64,000 bases of DNA from Ectopseudomonas guguanensis (GTDB lineage Bacteria > Pseudomonadota > Gammaproteobacteria > Pseudomonadales > Pseudomonadaceae). The stretch lies in contig NZ_FNJJ01000008.1 of the NCBI RefSeq assembly GCF_900104265.1, forward strand, positions 198,000 through 261,999. The letters run 5' to 3'. Position numbers and translations under genes: made by a program. Position 1 is the first letter of the stretch. Every line of letters begins with the position of its first letter. The notes below the pieces were generated by a model that saw nothing but the letters and a program-made list of their open reading frames with translations, was not told where the DNA came from and did not search any database. Shown in pieces: positions 27,528-36,906 of the stretch.

Positions 27528-28973
27528 TCAGAGAATCGGCGAGATCAGCCGTGCCACGCGCATGCCCAGTTGCTGCAGGCGATGCAGGTTGTGCCGGTCG
27601 GCATTGGCCAGTTCGCGCGAGCGGCTGAAGTCCTCTTCCAGCATGTTCGCCACCTGGGCGTTGAAGGACTCGTCGAAGGTCAGCAGGCTGGCCTCGAAAT
27701 TCAGGCGGAAGGAGCGGTTGTCCAGGTTGGCGCTGCCCAGCAGGCAGGCGTCGTGATCGATCAGCAGGGCCTTCTGGTGGAGGAAGCCCGGCTGGTAGCG
27801 GAAGATGCGCACGCCGGCGCGCAGCGCCTCGAAGGCATACAGGCTGGAGGCGGCGTAGACGATGCGGTGGTCGGGGCGCGCCGGTAGCAGCAGGCGCACG
27901 TCCACGCCGCGCATCACCGCCAGGCGCAGGGCGGCGAACAGTGCCTCGTCGGGCACGAAGTAGGGGCTGCTCAGCCAGACCCGTTCGCGCGCCGCGTGAA
28001 TCGCTTCGACGAACAGCAGCGAGCAGGTTTCCTGCGGGTCCGCCGGGCCGCTGGCGATCACCTGGCAGAGTAGGCCGGGGTCGTCCTGTTTGCTCGGCAT
28101 CAGCAGCGGCGGCAGCTTGCGGCAGGCCCAGTACCAGTCTTCGGCGAAGGCTTCCTGCAGGCTTGCCACCACCGGCCCGCGTACTTCCACATGGGTGTCG
28201 CGCCAGGGCGCCAGGGGTGGCTTCTGGCCGAGGTATTCGACGCCGACGTTGAGCCCGCCGAGAAAGCCGATTTCGCCGTCGACCACGACGATCTTGCGGT
28301 GGTTGCGGAAATTCAGCTGGAAGCGATTGAACAGTCCGGCGCGCGTGGGGAAGGCGTGCACCTGCGCGCCGCCGCGGCGCAGGCTGTCGATATAGGCGCG
28401 CGGCAGCGCATGACTGCCGACGCCGTCATACAGCACGTGTACCTGCACGCCTGCGGCGGCGCGCTCCAGCAGCACGTCGCGCAGGCGCCGGCCGAGGGCG
28501 TCGTCACGGATGATGAAGAACTGCAGCAGGATCACCTGCTGCGCGCTGGCCAGGGCTTTGAGGATCGCCTCGAAGGTGGCCTCGCCGTCGATCAGCAGAT
28601 CGACGCGGTTGCCGGTCACGCCCGGCAGGTGCGACAGGCGCGGCAGCGCCCGCAGGCGATCGTAAGCCGGTGATAGATGCGCGGCCTTGGCTTCCTCGAC
28701 CCAGGGGCGCCAGTCCTGTGCGGCCATGGCGTGGCGCATTTCCCTGTCGGCCTGGCGCCGCGCCCTGACGTAGGCATCGAAACGGCTGCGGCCGAATACC
28801 AGGTAGGGCAGCAGCGTCAGGTAGGGCATGAAGAACAGCGACAGACCCCAGGCCAGCGCGCCCTGGGCCGTGCGCACGGTGAGCACGGCGTGGATCGCCG
28901 CCAGTACGCCGAGGGCGTGAACGGTGGCGATCAGGTAGGCGAACAGGTGGGGAATGCCGAAGTCCGCGGGCAT
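27528..28973 (-). CDS. cls: Cardiolipin synthase, phospholipase D superfamily
   Basis: The 481-residue membrane enzyme joins two phosphatidylglycerol molecules into cardiolipin. Two N-terminal hydrophobic segments (about 8-30 and 40-60) anchor it. The two HKD catalytic motifs are HRKIVVVD (H225, K227, D232) and HQKALLID (H399, K401, D406), the second followed by [12 protein letters not shown] 28973 has AAGGAAG upstream. The frame is open for another 22 codons without support. It stands alone, divergent from the first BCCT gene. Confidence 0.92.
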   Translation of the reverse strand: MPADFGIPHLFAYLIATVHALGVLAAIHAVLTVRTAQGALAWGLSLFFMPYLTLLPYLVFGRSRFDAYVRARRQADREMRHAMAAQDWRPWVEEAKAAHLSPAYDRLRALPRLSHLPGVTGNRVDLLIDGEATFEAILKALASAQQVILLQFFIIRDDALGRRLRDVLLERAAAGVQVHVLYDGVGSHALPRAYIDSLRRGGAQVHAFPTRAGLFNRFQLNFRNHRKIVVVDGEIGFLGGLNVGVEYLGQKPPLAPWRDTHVEVRGPVVASLQEAFAEDWYWACRKLPPLLMPSKQDDPGLLCQVIASGPADPQETCSLLFVEAIHAARERVWLSSPYFVPDEALFAALRLAVMRGVDVRLLLPARPDHRIVYAASSLYAFEALRAGVRIFRYQPGFLHQKALLIDHDACLLGSANLDNRSFRLNFEASLLTFDESFNAQVANMLEEDFSRSRELANADRHNLHRLQQLGMRVARLISPIL

Positions 28974-29254
28974 GCAGGGTCTTCCTTTGCACTGGTTGTG
29001 TGCAGCTGACCGTGGGTGTTGCGCAGCGTTCGCCGCCATCCTGCCACGGCCATGCCGCGAATGGCAGTGCCGGGCAAATTGCCAGCTGTCAGGGAATTAT
29101 TCGGGGCTTTCACGTGTCTTGGTTTCCGAATGAACGGAATTCATGTGTTAGCCTTTCCGGTTCGACCCCTGTCCGGTCGATCTCAATTGGAGGAGGGCAA
29201 CCGTCCTGTTCACGCTCGTTCAGCGAGTCAAACGCATCAAGGAGAACGCCAACC

Positions 29255-30922
29255 ATGGGAAACGTCCCTTCGCATGACACGACACCGCCATCCGCAGCGG
29301 AAACCAACGAAGGCATCCCGGCACCGACCGGCGAGGCCAACCTGATCGATACCGATTACGTCATCGGCCAGGACAACATTCAGGGCAAGTTCATCTTCGC
29401 CCTCGACATTCACGGCAAGGTCTTCACCATTTCCGCGCTGGTCGCGGTGATCTTCGTAGTACTCGCCCTGGCGCTGCAGAACCAGATCGAGCCGCTGTTC
29501 AGCGGCCTGCGCGACTGGCTCACCCATCACATGGCCTGGTTCTTCATCGGCGCCGCCAACGTCTTCGTTCTGCTCTGCCTCGGGCTGATCGTTTCGCCGC
29601 TGGGCAAGGTGCGCATCGGCGGGATGGAGGCCACGCCCGATTACACCTACCTGGGCTGGTTCTCCATGCTGTTCGCCGCCGGCATGGGGATCGGCCTGAT
29701 GTTCTACGGCGTGTCCGAGCCGATGTCGCACTACAGCGCGGCGCTGGGCGGCATCAGTGTCGGTGAGGACGGCGTACGCACCGACTGGGCGCCGCTCGGC
29801 GGCGCCGCCGGCAACACCGAGGAGGCAGTGCGCCTGGGCATGGCGGCGACCATCTTCCACTGGGGCCTGCACCCCTGGGCGATCTACGCCATCGTCGCCC
29901 TGGCGCTGGCGCTGTTCTCCTTCAACAAGGGCCTGCCGCTGTCGATCCGCTCGATCTTCTATCCGATTCTCGGTGAGCGCGTATGGGGCTGGCCGGGTCA
30001 TGTGGTCGACATTCTTGCGGTGTTCGCCACCCTGTTCGGCCTGGTCACCTCGCTGGGCCTCGGCGCCGAGCAGGCGGCCGCGGGTGTGGAATATCTGTTC
30101 GGCATCCCCGCCACGGATACCACCAAGGTACTGCTGATCGTCGCCATCACGCTGATCGCCCTGGCTTCGGTAGTGGCCGGTCTCGACAAGGGGGTCAAGC
30201 GTCTATCGGAGATCAACATGGGCCTGGCCATGGCCCTGCTGCTGTTCGTCATCATCGCCGGGCCGACCCTGGCCATCTTTACCGGCTTCTTCAAGAACCT
30301 CGGCGCCTACCTGCAGTACCTGCCGGCACTGGCCAACCCGGTCGGGCGCGAGGACACCAACTTCAGCCAGGGCTGGACCGCCTTCTACTGGGCCTGGTGG
30401 ATCAGCTGGTCGCCGTTCGTGGGCATGTTCATCGCCCGCGTCAGCCGTGGCCGCAGCGTGCGCGAATTCCTCATCGCCGTGCTGCTGGTGCCGTCGCTGG
30501 TCTCGGTGCTGTGGATGACCGCCTTCGGTGGTACCGCCATCAACCAGCTGCTGGTGGATGGCTTCACCGGGGCGCAGGATGCCGGCCTGGAGCTGAAGCT
30601 GTTCAGCATGCTCGGCGAGATGCCGCTGACGGCCATCACCTCGTTCATCGGCATCGTGCTGGTGGTGGTGTTCTTCATCACCTCGTCGGACTCCGGCTCG
30701 CTGGTGATCGACACCATCACCGCCGGCGGCAAGGTCAACGCGCCGGTACCGCAGCGCATGTTCTGGGCCAGCATCGAAGGCGTGATCGCCATCGCCCTGC
30801 TGCTCGGCGGCGGCCTGGTGGCGCTGCAGGCGATGGCCGTGTCCACCGGTCTGCCGTTCACCATCGTGCTGCTGGTGGGCTGCATCGCCATCGTCAAGGG
30901 GCTGATGAGCGAGCCGCGCTGA
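29255..30922 (+). CDS. BCCT-family transporter (choline/betaine/carnitine type), copy 1
   Basis: The 555-residue protein has about 12 membrane segments and a 50-residue hydrophilic N-terminus. BCCT signatures are MGIGLMFYGVSEPMSHY, the FHWGLHPWAIYAIVALALA stretch and the tryptophan-rich box FYWAWWISWSPFVGMF. It brings in a quaternary ammonium osmolyte with Na+ or H+. ATG 29255 has AAGGAG upstream. A strong terminator follows, then a second copy with nearly the same membrane core. Serine deaminase downstream fits use of betaine-derived serine as carbon source, although no demethylation genes are present here. Confidence 0.92.
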   Translation: MGNVPSHDTTPPSAAETNEGIPAPTGEANLIDTDYVIGQDNIQGKFIFALDIHGKVFTISALVAVIFVVLALALQNQIEPLFSGLRDWLTHHMAWFFIGAANVFVLLCLGLIVSPLGKVRIGGMEATPDYTYLGWFSMLFAAGMGIGLMFYGVSEPMSHYSAALGGISVGEDGVRTDWAPLGGAAGNTEEAVRLGMAATIFHWGLHPWAIYAIVALALALFSFNKGLPLSIRSIFYPILGERVWGWPGHVVDILAVFATLFGLVTSLGLGAEQAAAGVEYLFGIPATDTTKVLLIVAITLIALASVVAGLDKGVKRLSEINMGLAMALLLFVIIAGPTLAIFTGFFKNLGAYLQYLPALANPVGREDTNFSQGWTAFYWAWWISWSPFVGMFIARVSRGRSVREFLIAVLLVPSLVSVLWMTAFGGTAINQLLVDGFTGAQDAGLELKLFSMLGEMPLTAITSFIGIVLVVVFFITSSDSGSLVIDTITAGGKVNAPVPQRMFWASIEGVIAIALLLGGGLVALQAMAVSTGLPFTIVLLVGCIAIVKGLMSEPR

Positions 30923-30946
30923 CTCACCCGGTTCGCCACTGACGAG

Positions 30947-30970
30947 AGCGCGCCCGTGGGCGCGCTTTTG
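30947..30970 (+). terminator. Rho-independent terminator after BCCT copy 1
   Basis: AGCGCGCCC and GGGCGCGCT form a perfect stem with a two-base spacer, followed by TTTTG. It separates the two BCCT genes, so each probably has its own promoter. Confidence 0.85.
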
Positions 30971-31111
30971 CATTTCTGGGGCAGTCGTTAATGGGAAAGC
31001 CTGCGGCGTTTGCGCAGAGCAGGCCCGATTTTCCTTCTGATAGCGTCAGCTCCGCGTATGGCAGCGGTCGTCGCCGCATTGCTCGCGAATAGAAAAAGAA
31101 GGAGCAGCCCC

Positions 31112-32764
31112 TTGAGCCAAGGCCCCGTATCCCGCAAGAACGATTCATCAGCAGACGGTATTCCCGCGCCCAGCGGCGCGGTCAATCTCATCGACACCGA
31201 CTATGTGGTTGGCCAGGACAACATCCGTGGCCGTTATCTGGTCAATCTCGATATCCACGGCGTGGTCTTCCTGATATCGGCCGCAACCGCCTTCATTTTT
31301 GTCGCGCTGGCGCTGGCCATGCACGATCAGGTGGAACCGCTGTTCAAGGCCGTGCGCGACTGGCTGACCGTGCACCTGTCCTGGTTCTTCATCGGTTCGG
31401 CCAACATCTTCGTACTGCTTTGCCTCGGCCTGATCGTCTCGCCGCTGGGCAAGGTGCGTCTCGGCGGCACCCTGGCCCGCCCCGATTATTCCTACTTCTC
31501 CTGGTTCGCCATGCTGTTCGCCGCAGGCATGGGCATCGGCCTGATGTTCTACGGCGTCGCCGAACCCATGTCGCACTACGGCACCGCACTGGGCGGTACG
31601 GCGGTGGATGCCAACGGCCTGCGTACCGACTGGGCGCCACTGGGCGGCGCCGCCGGCGACTCTGCCGAAGCCGCTCGCCTGAGCATGGCCACCACCATCT
31701 TCCACTGGGGCCTGCACCCCTGGGCGATCTACGCCATCGTCGCCCTGGCGCTGGGCCTGTTCGCCTTCAACAAGGGTCTGCCGCTGTCGTTCCGCTCGAT
31801 CTTCTTCCCGCTGCTCGGTGAGCGCGTGTGGGGCTGGCCGGGCCACATCATCGACATCCTGGCGGTATTCGCCACCCTGTTCGGTCTGGTCACCTCGCTG
31901 GGCCTGGGCGCCGAGCAGGCCACTGCCGGCCTGAATGCGCTGTTCGGCCTGCCGGCCGACACCACCACCAAGGTGCTGCTGATCACCGTGATCACCCTGA
32001 TCGCGCTGTGCTCGGTCCTGACCGGCGTGGACAAGGGGGTGAAGATCCTTTCCGAAGTGAACATGGGCCTGGCCCTCGCGCTGTTGCTGTTCGTGCTGCT
32101 CGCCGGTCCCACTGCGCTGCTGCTGACCGGTGTGCTGGACAACCTCGGCGCCTACCTGCAATACCTGCCGGCCCTGGCCAACCCGGTGGGCCGTGAAGAT
32201 GCCAACTTCAGCCAGGGCTGGACCGCCTTCTACTGGGCCTGGTGGATCAGCTGGTCGCCGTTCGTGGGCATGTTCATCGCTCGTGTCAGCCGCGGCCGTA
32301 CCGTGCGTGAATTCCTCACCGCCGTGCTGCTGGTGCCCTCGCTGGTCTCGGTAATCTGGATGAGCACCTTTGGCGGCACCGCGCTGCACCAGGCTCTGGG
32401 TGGTCTGACCGAACTGAGCCAGGCCGCGCTGGAACTGAAGATGTTCGTCATGCTCGACCAGCTGCCGATCAGCGCCATCAGCTCCTTCGCCGCCATCGTG
32501 CTGGTGGTGCTGTTCTTCATCACCTCGTCGGACTCCGGCTCGCTGGTGATCGACACCATCACCGCAGGCGGCAAGATCAACTCGCCGGTTTCGCAGAAGG
32601 TGTTCTGGGTGGTCATGGAAGGCGCGCTGGCCGTGGCCCTGCTGCTGGGCGGCGGCCTGGTGGCGTTGCAGGCCATGGCGGTGTCCACCGGCCTGCCATT
32701 CACCATCGTGCTGCTGGTTGGCTGCATTGCCATCGTCAAGGGCCTGTGCAGCGAGCCGCGCTGA
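31112..32764 (+). CDS. BCCT-family transporter, copy 2
   Basis: The 550-residue protein matches copy 1 almost residue by residue through the membrane core, including NLIDTDYVVGQDNI before the first helix, GMGIGLMFYGVAEPMSHYG and FYWAWWISWSPFVGMF. The largest differences are in the first 25 residues, the loop before the last helices (ALHQALGGLTELSQAALEL) and single positions in the helices. It starts with TTG 31112, preceded by AAGGAG with seven-base spacing. Upstream in-frame codons are not needed. The pair looks like a tandem duplication with possible change in substrate or regulation. Confidence 0.9.
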   Translation: MSQGPVSRKNDSSADGIPAPSGAVNLIDTDYVVGQDNIRGRYLVNLDIHGVVFLISAATAFIFVALALAMHDQVEPLFKAVRDWLTVHLSWFFIGSANIFVLLCLGLIVSPLGKVRLGGTLARPDYSYFSWFAMLFAAGMGIGLMFYGVAEPMSHYGTALGGTAVDANGLRTDWAPLGGAAGDSAEAARLSMATTIFHWGLHPWAIYAIVALALGLFAFNKGLPLSFRSIFFPLLGERVWGWPGHIIDILAVFATLFGLVTSLGLGAEQATAGLNALFGLPADTTTKVLLITVITLIALCSVLTGVDKGVKILSEVNMGLALALLLFVLLAGPTALLLTGVLDNLGAYLQYLPALANPVGREDANFSQGWTAFYWAWWISWSPFVGMFIARVSRGRTVREFLTAVLLVPSLVSVIWMSTFGGTALHQALGGLTELSQAALELKMFVMLDQLPISAISSFAAIVLVVLFFITSSDSGSLVIDTITAGGKINSPVSQKVFWVVMEGALAVALLLGGGLVALQAMAVSTGLPFTIVLLVGCIAIVKGLCSEPR

Positions 32765-32826
32765 ACCTGACGCCAGCTGTCCAGAGGAACGTTCAGCCCC
32801 TGTAGGCACCAGGCGGTCCCTGAACA

Positions 32827-32862
32827 CGAAGCCCCTATCAGTCGATAGGGGCTTCGTTGTTT
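32827..32862 (+). terminator. Terminator after BCCT copy 2
   Basis: CGAAGCCCCTATC and GATAGGGGCTTCG form a perfect 13-base stem with a four-base loop, followed by TTGTTT. Confidence 0.85.
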
Positions 32863-32981
32863 ATGGCTGAGGCAAATGCAATTGATCGGCGCAGCAGAGA
32901 CCGATTTCCGCCATTCAGGTTTGGGTTGGTCCCGATCTGCCTCGACGCTAATGCCAGTCGGTTAAGGCTGTACGCGTTTAG

Positions 32982-33023
32982 CTCCCCCTCTCCCGTTTAC
33001 GGGAAAGGGGGCTGGGGAGAGGG
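32982..33023. repeat. Palindromic repeat, family F
   Basis: CTCCCCCTCTCCCGTTTACG continues into a GGAAAGGGGGCTGGGGAGAGGG tail segment, like the copies at 2253 and 55255. Confidence 0.65.
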
Positions 33024-33294
33024 CCGAAATACCTCTAAAAGCGTCATACCCCTCTCTGAACGTGGCCTGCCCTGACCAGAGAGGGGACTGATCGTAGCCA
33101 GTCGGCGCTTAGCTGATCGGCATTAGCCCCTTCGCCCCTTTTTGAAAAGTTGAGGTGGGCCGGCTTTTGATCCCGGTAAGTTTCAACTGCCCGCCTTCAC
33201 AGGGCATGAGGAAAAACAGGCGTCTACGCGACCTGTGTGGCCACCGATTCAGGCCGTGAGTTGCTCTTGGCGACAGGCGTGCGCCTGTACAAAC
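33024..33294. other. Gene-free stretch between BCCT copy 2 and sdaA
   Basis: I see no supported gene here. The plus-strand frames are short and lack ribosome sites. The base composition is slightly less GC-rich than the flanks. The gap as a whole (32765-33340) holds two terminators and one repeat. Confidence 0.5.
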
Positions 33295-33325
33295 GAAAAC
33301 GCCCCGGATCGACCGGGGCGTTTTC
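33295..33325 (-). terminator. Bidirectional terminator after sdaA
   Basis: GAAAACGCCCCGG and CCGGGGCGTTTTC form a perfect 13-base stem, with A and U runs on either side, so it works on both strands. It lies 16 bases beyond the sdaA stop. Confidence 0.88.
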
Positions 33326-33340
33326 AGGGCAGGCCGGGCA

Positions 33341-34729
<1,389 letters not shown>

Positions 34730-34803
34730 GACGGAGTTCTTCTGGTCGATTGAGTGGACACGCGCCCGGTTACGCGCGTGTGGATGTCCCTATCTAAGAA
34801 CGG

Positions 34804-34846
34804 TCATATCATTATGTATACTGATTTATTTTTAATGTATTCATTA
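34804..34846. promoter_or_regulatory. AT-rich control region between sdaA and the LysR gene
   Basis: This 43-base island is about 80 percent A+T in a GC-rich genome. It contains two ATGTAT-type half-sites (ATGTATAC and ATGTATTC) with a T-N11-A spacing typical of LysR-type binding. Promoters for both divergent genes probably lie here. Confidence 0.45.
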
Positions 34847-34873
34847 GCGACCCTTAACTATTGAGATCGCGCC

Positions 34874-35776
34874 ATGGACCTCACCCGCCTGCGCACCCTG
34901 CGTGAACTGGCTCGCTGCCGCACCATGGCGGCGGCTGCCGAGTCGCTGCACCTGACGCCCTCGGCCGTATCGCAGCAGGTCGCCCAGCTCGAACGCGAAG
35001 TCGACGTGGCGCTGATCGAGCGACGCGGGCGCGGCGTGGTGCTGACCCCGGCGGGCGAGCGCCTGGTGGCACATGCCGAGCGCATCCTCATGGTGCTCGA
35101 CGAGGCGCGCTCGGAACTGGCGCTGCTGCGCGGGGAAATCGCCGGCGAGCTGCGTGTGGCCGCCTTCCCCTCGATCGCCGTGGCGCTGATCGCGGAAACC
35201 GTGCGCGCCCTGCGCAGCGCCTACCCGCGGCTGAACGTGGTGGTGCTGGACCTGGAACCGCAGGAAAGCCTCAGCGCCCTGGGCGCCTGGCAGATCGACG
35301 TGGCGGTGATCGACGACCTGGCCGTGACCCCGGACGAGAACCGCGAGCACTACGCCCTGATTCCCCTGACCCAGGACCTGCTGCACGTGCTGCTGCCCGT
35401 CGACCATGCCCTGGCCAGGCGCGACAGCCTGACCGTCGCCGACCTGCGCGACGAAGCCTGGGCGCTGGATTCCAGCGGCAGCTCCTTCGGCGAATTCATC
35501 ACCAACCTGTGCCGCCGCTCGGGCTTTGCACCGCGCATCAACGCCCACTGCGCCGGCTTCGAGATGGTCGCGGCCATGGTCGCCTCGGGCAACTCCATCT
35601 CCATCGTCTCCGGCCTGCGCCTGGTGCGCCCGCTGCCCGGCGTCACCGCCGTGCCATTGCGACCGGATATCCAGCGCGGCGTGTTCCTCGCCTACCGCAA
35701 GGGCGAGCGCGATCATCCGGCGGTCAACGTGTTTCTCGACGAGGCGATCTATACGGCAGACAGGGTGCTGGGTTAG
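34874..35776 (+). CDS. LysR-type transcriptional regulator, divergent from sdaA
   Basis: The 300-residue protein has an N-terminal winged HTH (LRTLRELARCRTMAAAAESLHLTPSAVSQQVAQLE, within residues 1-60) and a periplasmic-binding-like effector domain from about residue 90 (GELRVAAFPSIAVALIAETV). Divergence from sdaA across a short AT-rich spacer suggests it controls serine deaminase, perhaps in response to serine or a related metabolite. That link is inferred from position only. Confidence 0.9.
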   Translation: MDLTRLRTLRELARCRTMAAAAESLHLTPSAVSQQVAQLEREVDVALIERRGRGVVLTPAGERLVAHAERILMVLDEARSELALLRGEIAGELRVAAFPSIAVALIAETVRALRSAYPRLNVVVLDLEPQESLSALGAWQIDVAVIDDLAVTPDENREHYALIPLTQDLLHVLLPVDHALARRDSLTVADLRDEAWALDSSGSSFGEFITNLCRRSGFAPRINAHCAGFEMVAAMVASGNSISIVSGLRLVRPLPGVTAVPLRPDIQRGVFLAYRKGERDHPAVNVFLDEAIYTADRVLG

Positions 35777-35785
35777 CCCGCTCAT

Positions 35786-35809
35786 GTGGGAGGGGCTTTA
35801 GCCGCGATG
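35786..35809 (+). repeat. Palindromic repeat, family C (single copy)
   Basis: GTGGGAGGGGCTTTAGCCGC is a variant of the family core. A separate hairpin TGCCCACG/CGTGGGCA follows at 35828-35848. Confidence 0.5.
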
Positions 35810-35867
35810 CTCTTGGCGTTTCGATGCTGCCCACGCTCATCGTGGGCATCATCCGTCTATCCGACTT

Positions 35868-36029
35868 TTACTCCACGGGCGCGAGAGGCTCTTGAGCCGC
35901 TTCAGCCTCCAGCTTCGCCCTGTCCGCTTTGCTGATGTACTTGGGTTTGTTGCTTTTGGGCGCAAGCTTGGCGTTGGCCTTCTTGGCGTGGGCTTCGAGC
36001 AGTTGCTTGATCTTTTTGCGGCGATTCAT
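35868..36029 (-). CDS. DUF2986 small basic protein
   Basis: This 53-residue protein begins MNRRKKIKQLLEAHAKKANA and continues KPKYISKADRAKLEAEAA, the complete DUF2986 pattern found across Pseudomonas and related genera. It is very basic at the N-terminus and acidic at the C-terminus. The function is unknown. I start it at ATG 36029 because homology begins there. A longer frame adds 13 unsupported residues. Confidence 0.8.
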   Translation of the reverse strand: MNRRKKIKQLLEAHAKKANAKLAPKSNKPKYISKADRAKLEAEAAQEPLAPVE

Positions 36030-36155
36030 GGTTGTGAGTCTGCTTTGTCCTGAATTGATGATCCTCACGCGGCGCCCGCAGGATGGGTACCGCTATGCTC
36101 AACCACCCCCCTCGTTACTTAATGCCCGGCTTGCAACGCGGCATTGGAAAGCAAA

Positions 36156-36182
36156 AGCTTCGCGGCTAAAGCCGCTCCTACA
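36156..36182 (-). repeat. Palindromic repeat, family C (single, inverted orientation)
   Basis: GCTTCGCGGCTAAAGCCGCT followed by CCTACA lies just beyond the exonuclease stop codon. It is an inverted copy of the element at 52147. Confidence 0.6.
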
Positions 36183-36198
36183 ACGTGGGCGGTTGGTT

Positions 36199-36906
36199 TC
36201 AGCTCCACAGCGCCCCAACCGGTGTATGCGCCGGGTAGTGCGTCGCCGCCTGTGCCTGCAGCAGTTCACCACAAGCCAGGGCGTCGGTCAGCGCATGGTG
36301 CGCGGAGTAGATCGGCAGGCCGTAGCGCTGGCGGCTGTCGGCCAGGCGGATGGATAACGGGCGGCGGCCGCGCAGGCGGTCCCACCAGCTGATGCCGCGC
36401 TTGGGATGCAGGCGCGCTTCCAGCTCCATGGTGTCGATGATCGGGAAGCTCAGCCCTTCACCCAGGTGCTGGCGCAGCGCCTGGTCGAGGAAGTTGCGTT
36501 CGATCTTGCGGTAGTGCGCCACCACCACCTTGCCGGCCAGGGCTTCGAGCAGTTCATCCAGTACATGGGCCAGGCGCGGGGCGTGGCGGATGTCGGAGTG
36601 GGTGATGTGGTGGAAGGTGACCGATTCGGCGCTCAGCTCGCTGGTGGGTTTGACCACCCAGTAGCGCGCTTCGCTGCAGCGGATGCGCTGCAGGTTCAGC
36701 GGCACCAGGCCGAGGCTGACGATGGCATGTTGGCGCGGGTCGAGGCCGGTGGTTTCCACATCCAGCGCCACCAGCGGCACCTCCGCCAGCGGCGTATCGG
36801 CAGCGATGCAGCCGGCGCCGTAATAGGCGCGCAGGCGCGGGTCACGGCTGCTGGCCGCCAGCTCGGCGAACAGTCGTGGCCAGTCGCGCAGCTGATGGTC
36901 GCTCAT
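36199..36906 (-). CDS. DnaQ-like 3'-5' exonuclease (DEDDh)
   Basis: The 235-residue protein carries the exonuclease motifs: Exo I LVALDVETTGLDPRQ (near residue 45), Exo II around VVVAHYRKIERNFLD and Exo III YSAHHALTDALACGELLQ with the catalytic H and D. It resembles the proofreading subunit of polymerase III but lacks its C-terminal polymerase-binding part. It is coupled by an ATGA overlap to the CBS-nucleotidyltransferase gene upstream, and both occur as neighbours in other Pseudomonas, where they sit near acetate genes. The substrate is unknown. Confidence 0.88.
   Translation of the reverse strand: MSDHQLRDWPRLFAELAASSRDPRLRAYYGAGCIAADTPLAEVPLVALDVETTGLDPRQHAIVSLGLVPLNLQRIRCSEARYWVVKPTSELSAESVTFHHITHSDIRHAPRLAHVLDELLEALAGKVVVAHYRKIERNFLDQALRQHLGEGLSFPIIDTMELEARLHPKRGISWWDRLRGRRPLSIRLADSRQRYGLPIYSAHHALTDALACGELLQAQAATHYPAHTPVGALWS

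Noticed and set aside
29255..32764. The two BCCT genes as one assembly duplication error
   Set aside because: The copies differ at many positions and at their ends, and have different terminators and start codons, so they are genuine paralogues.
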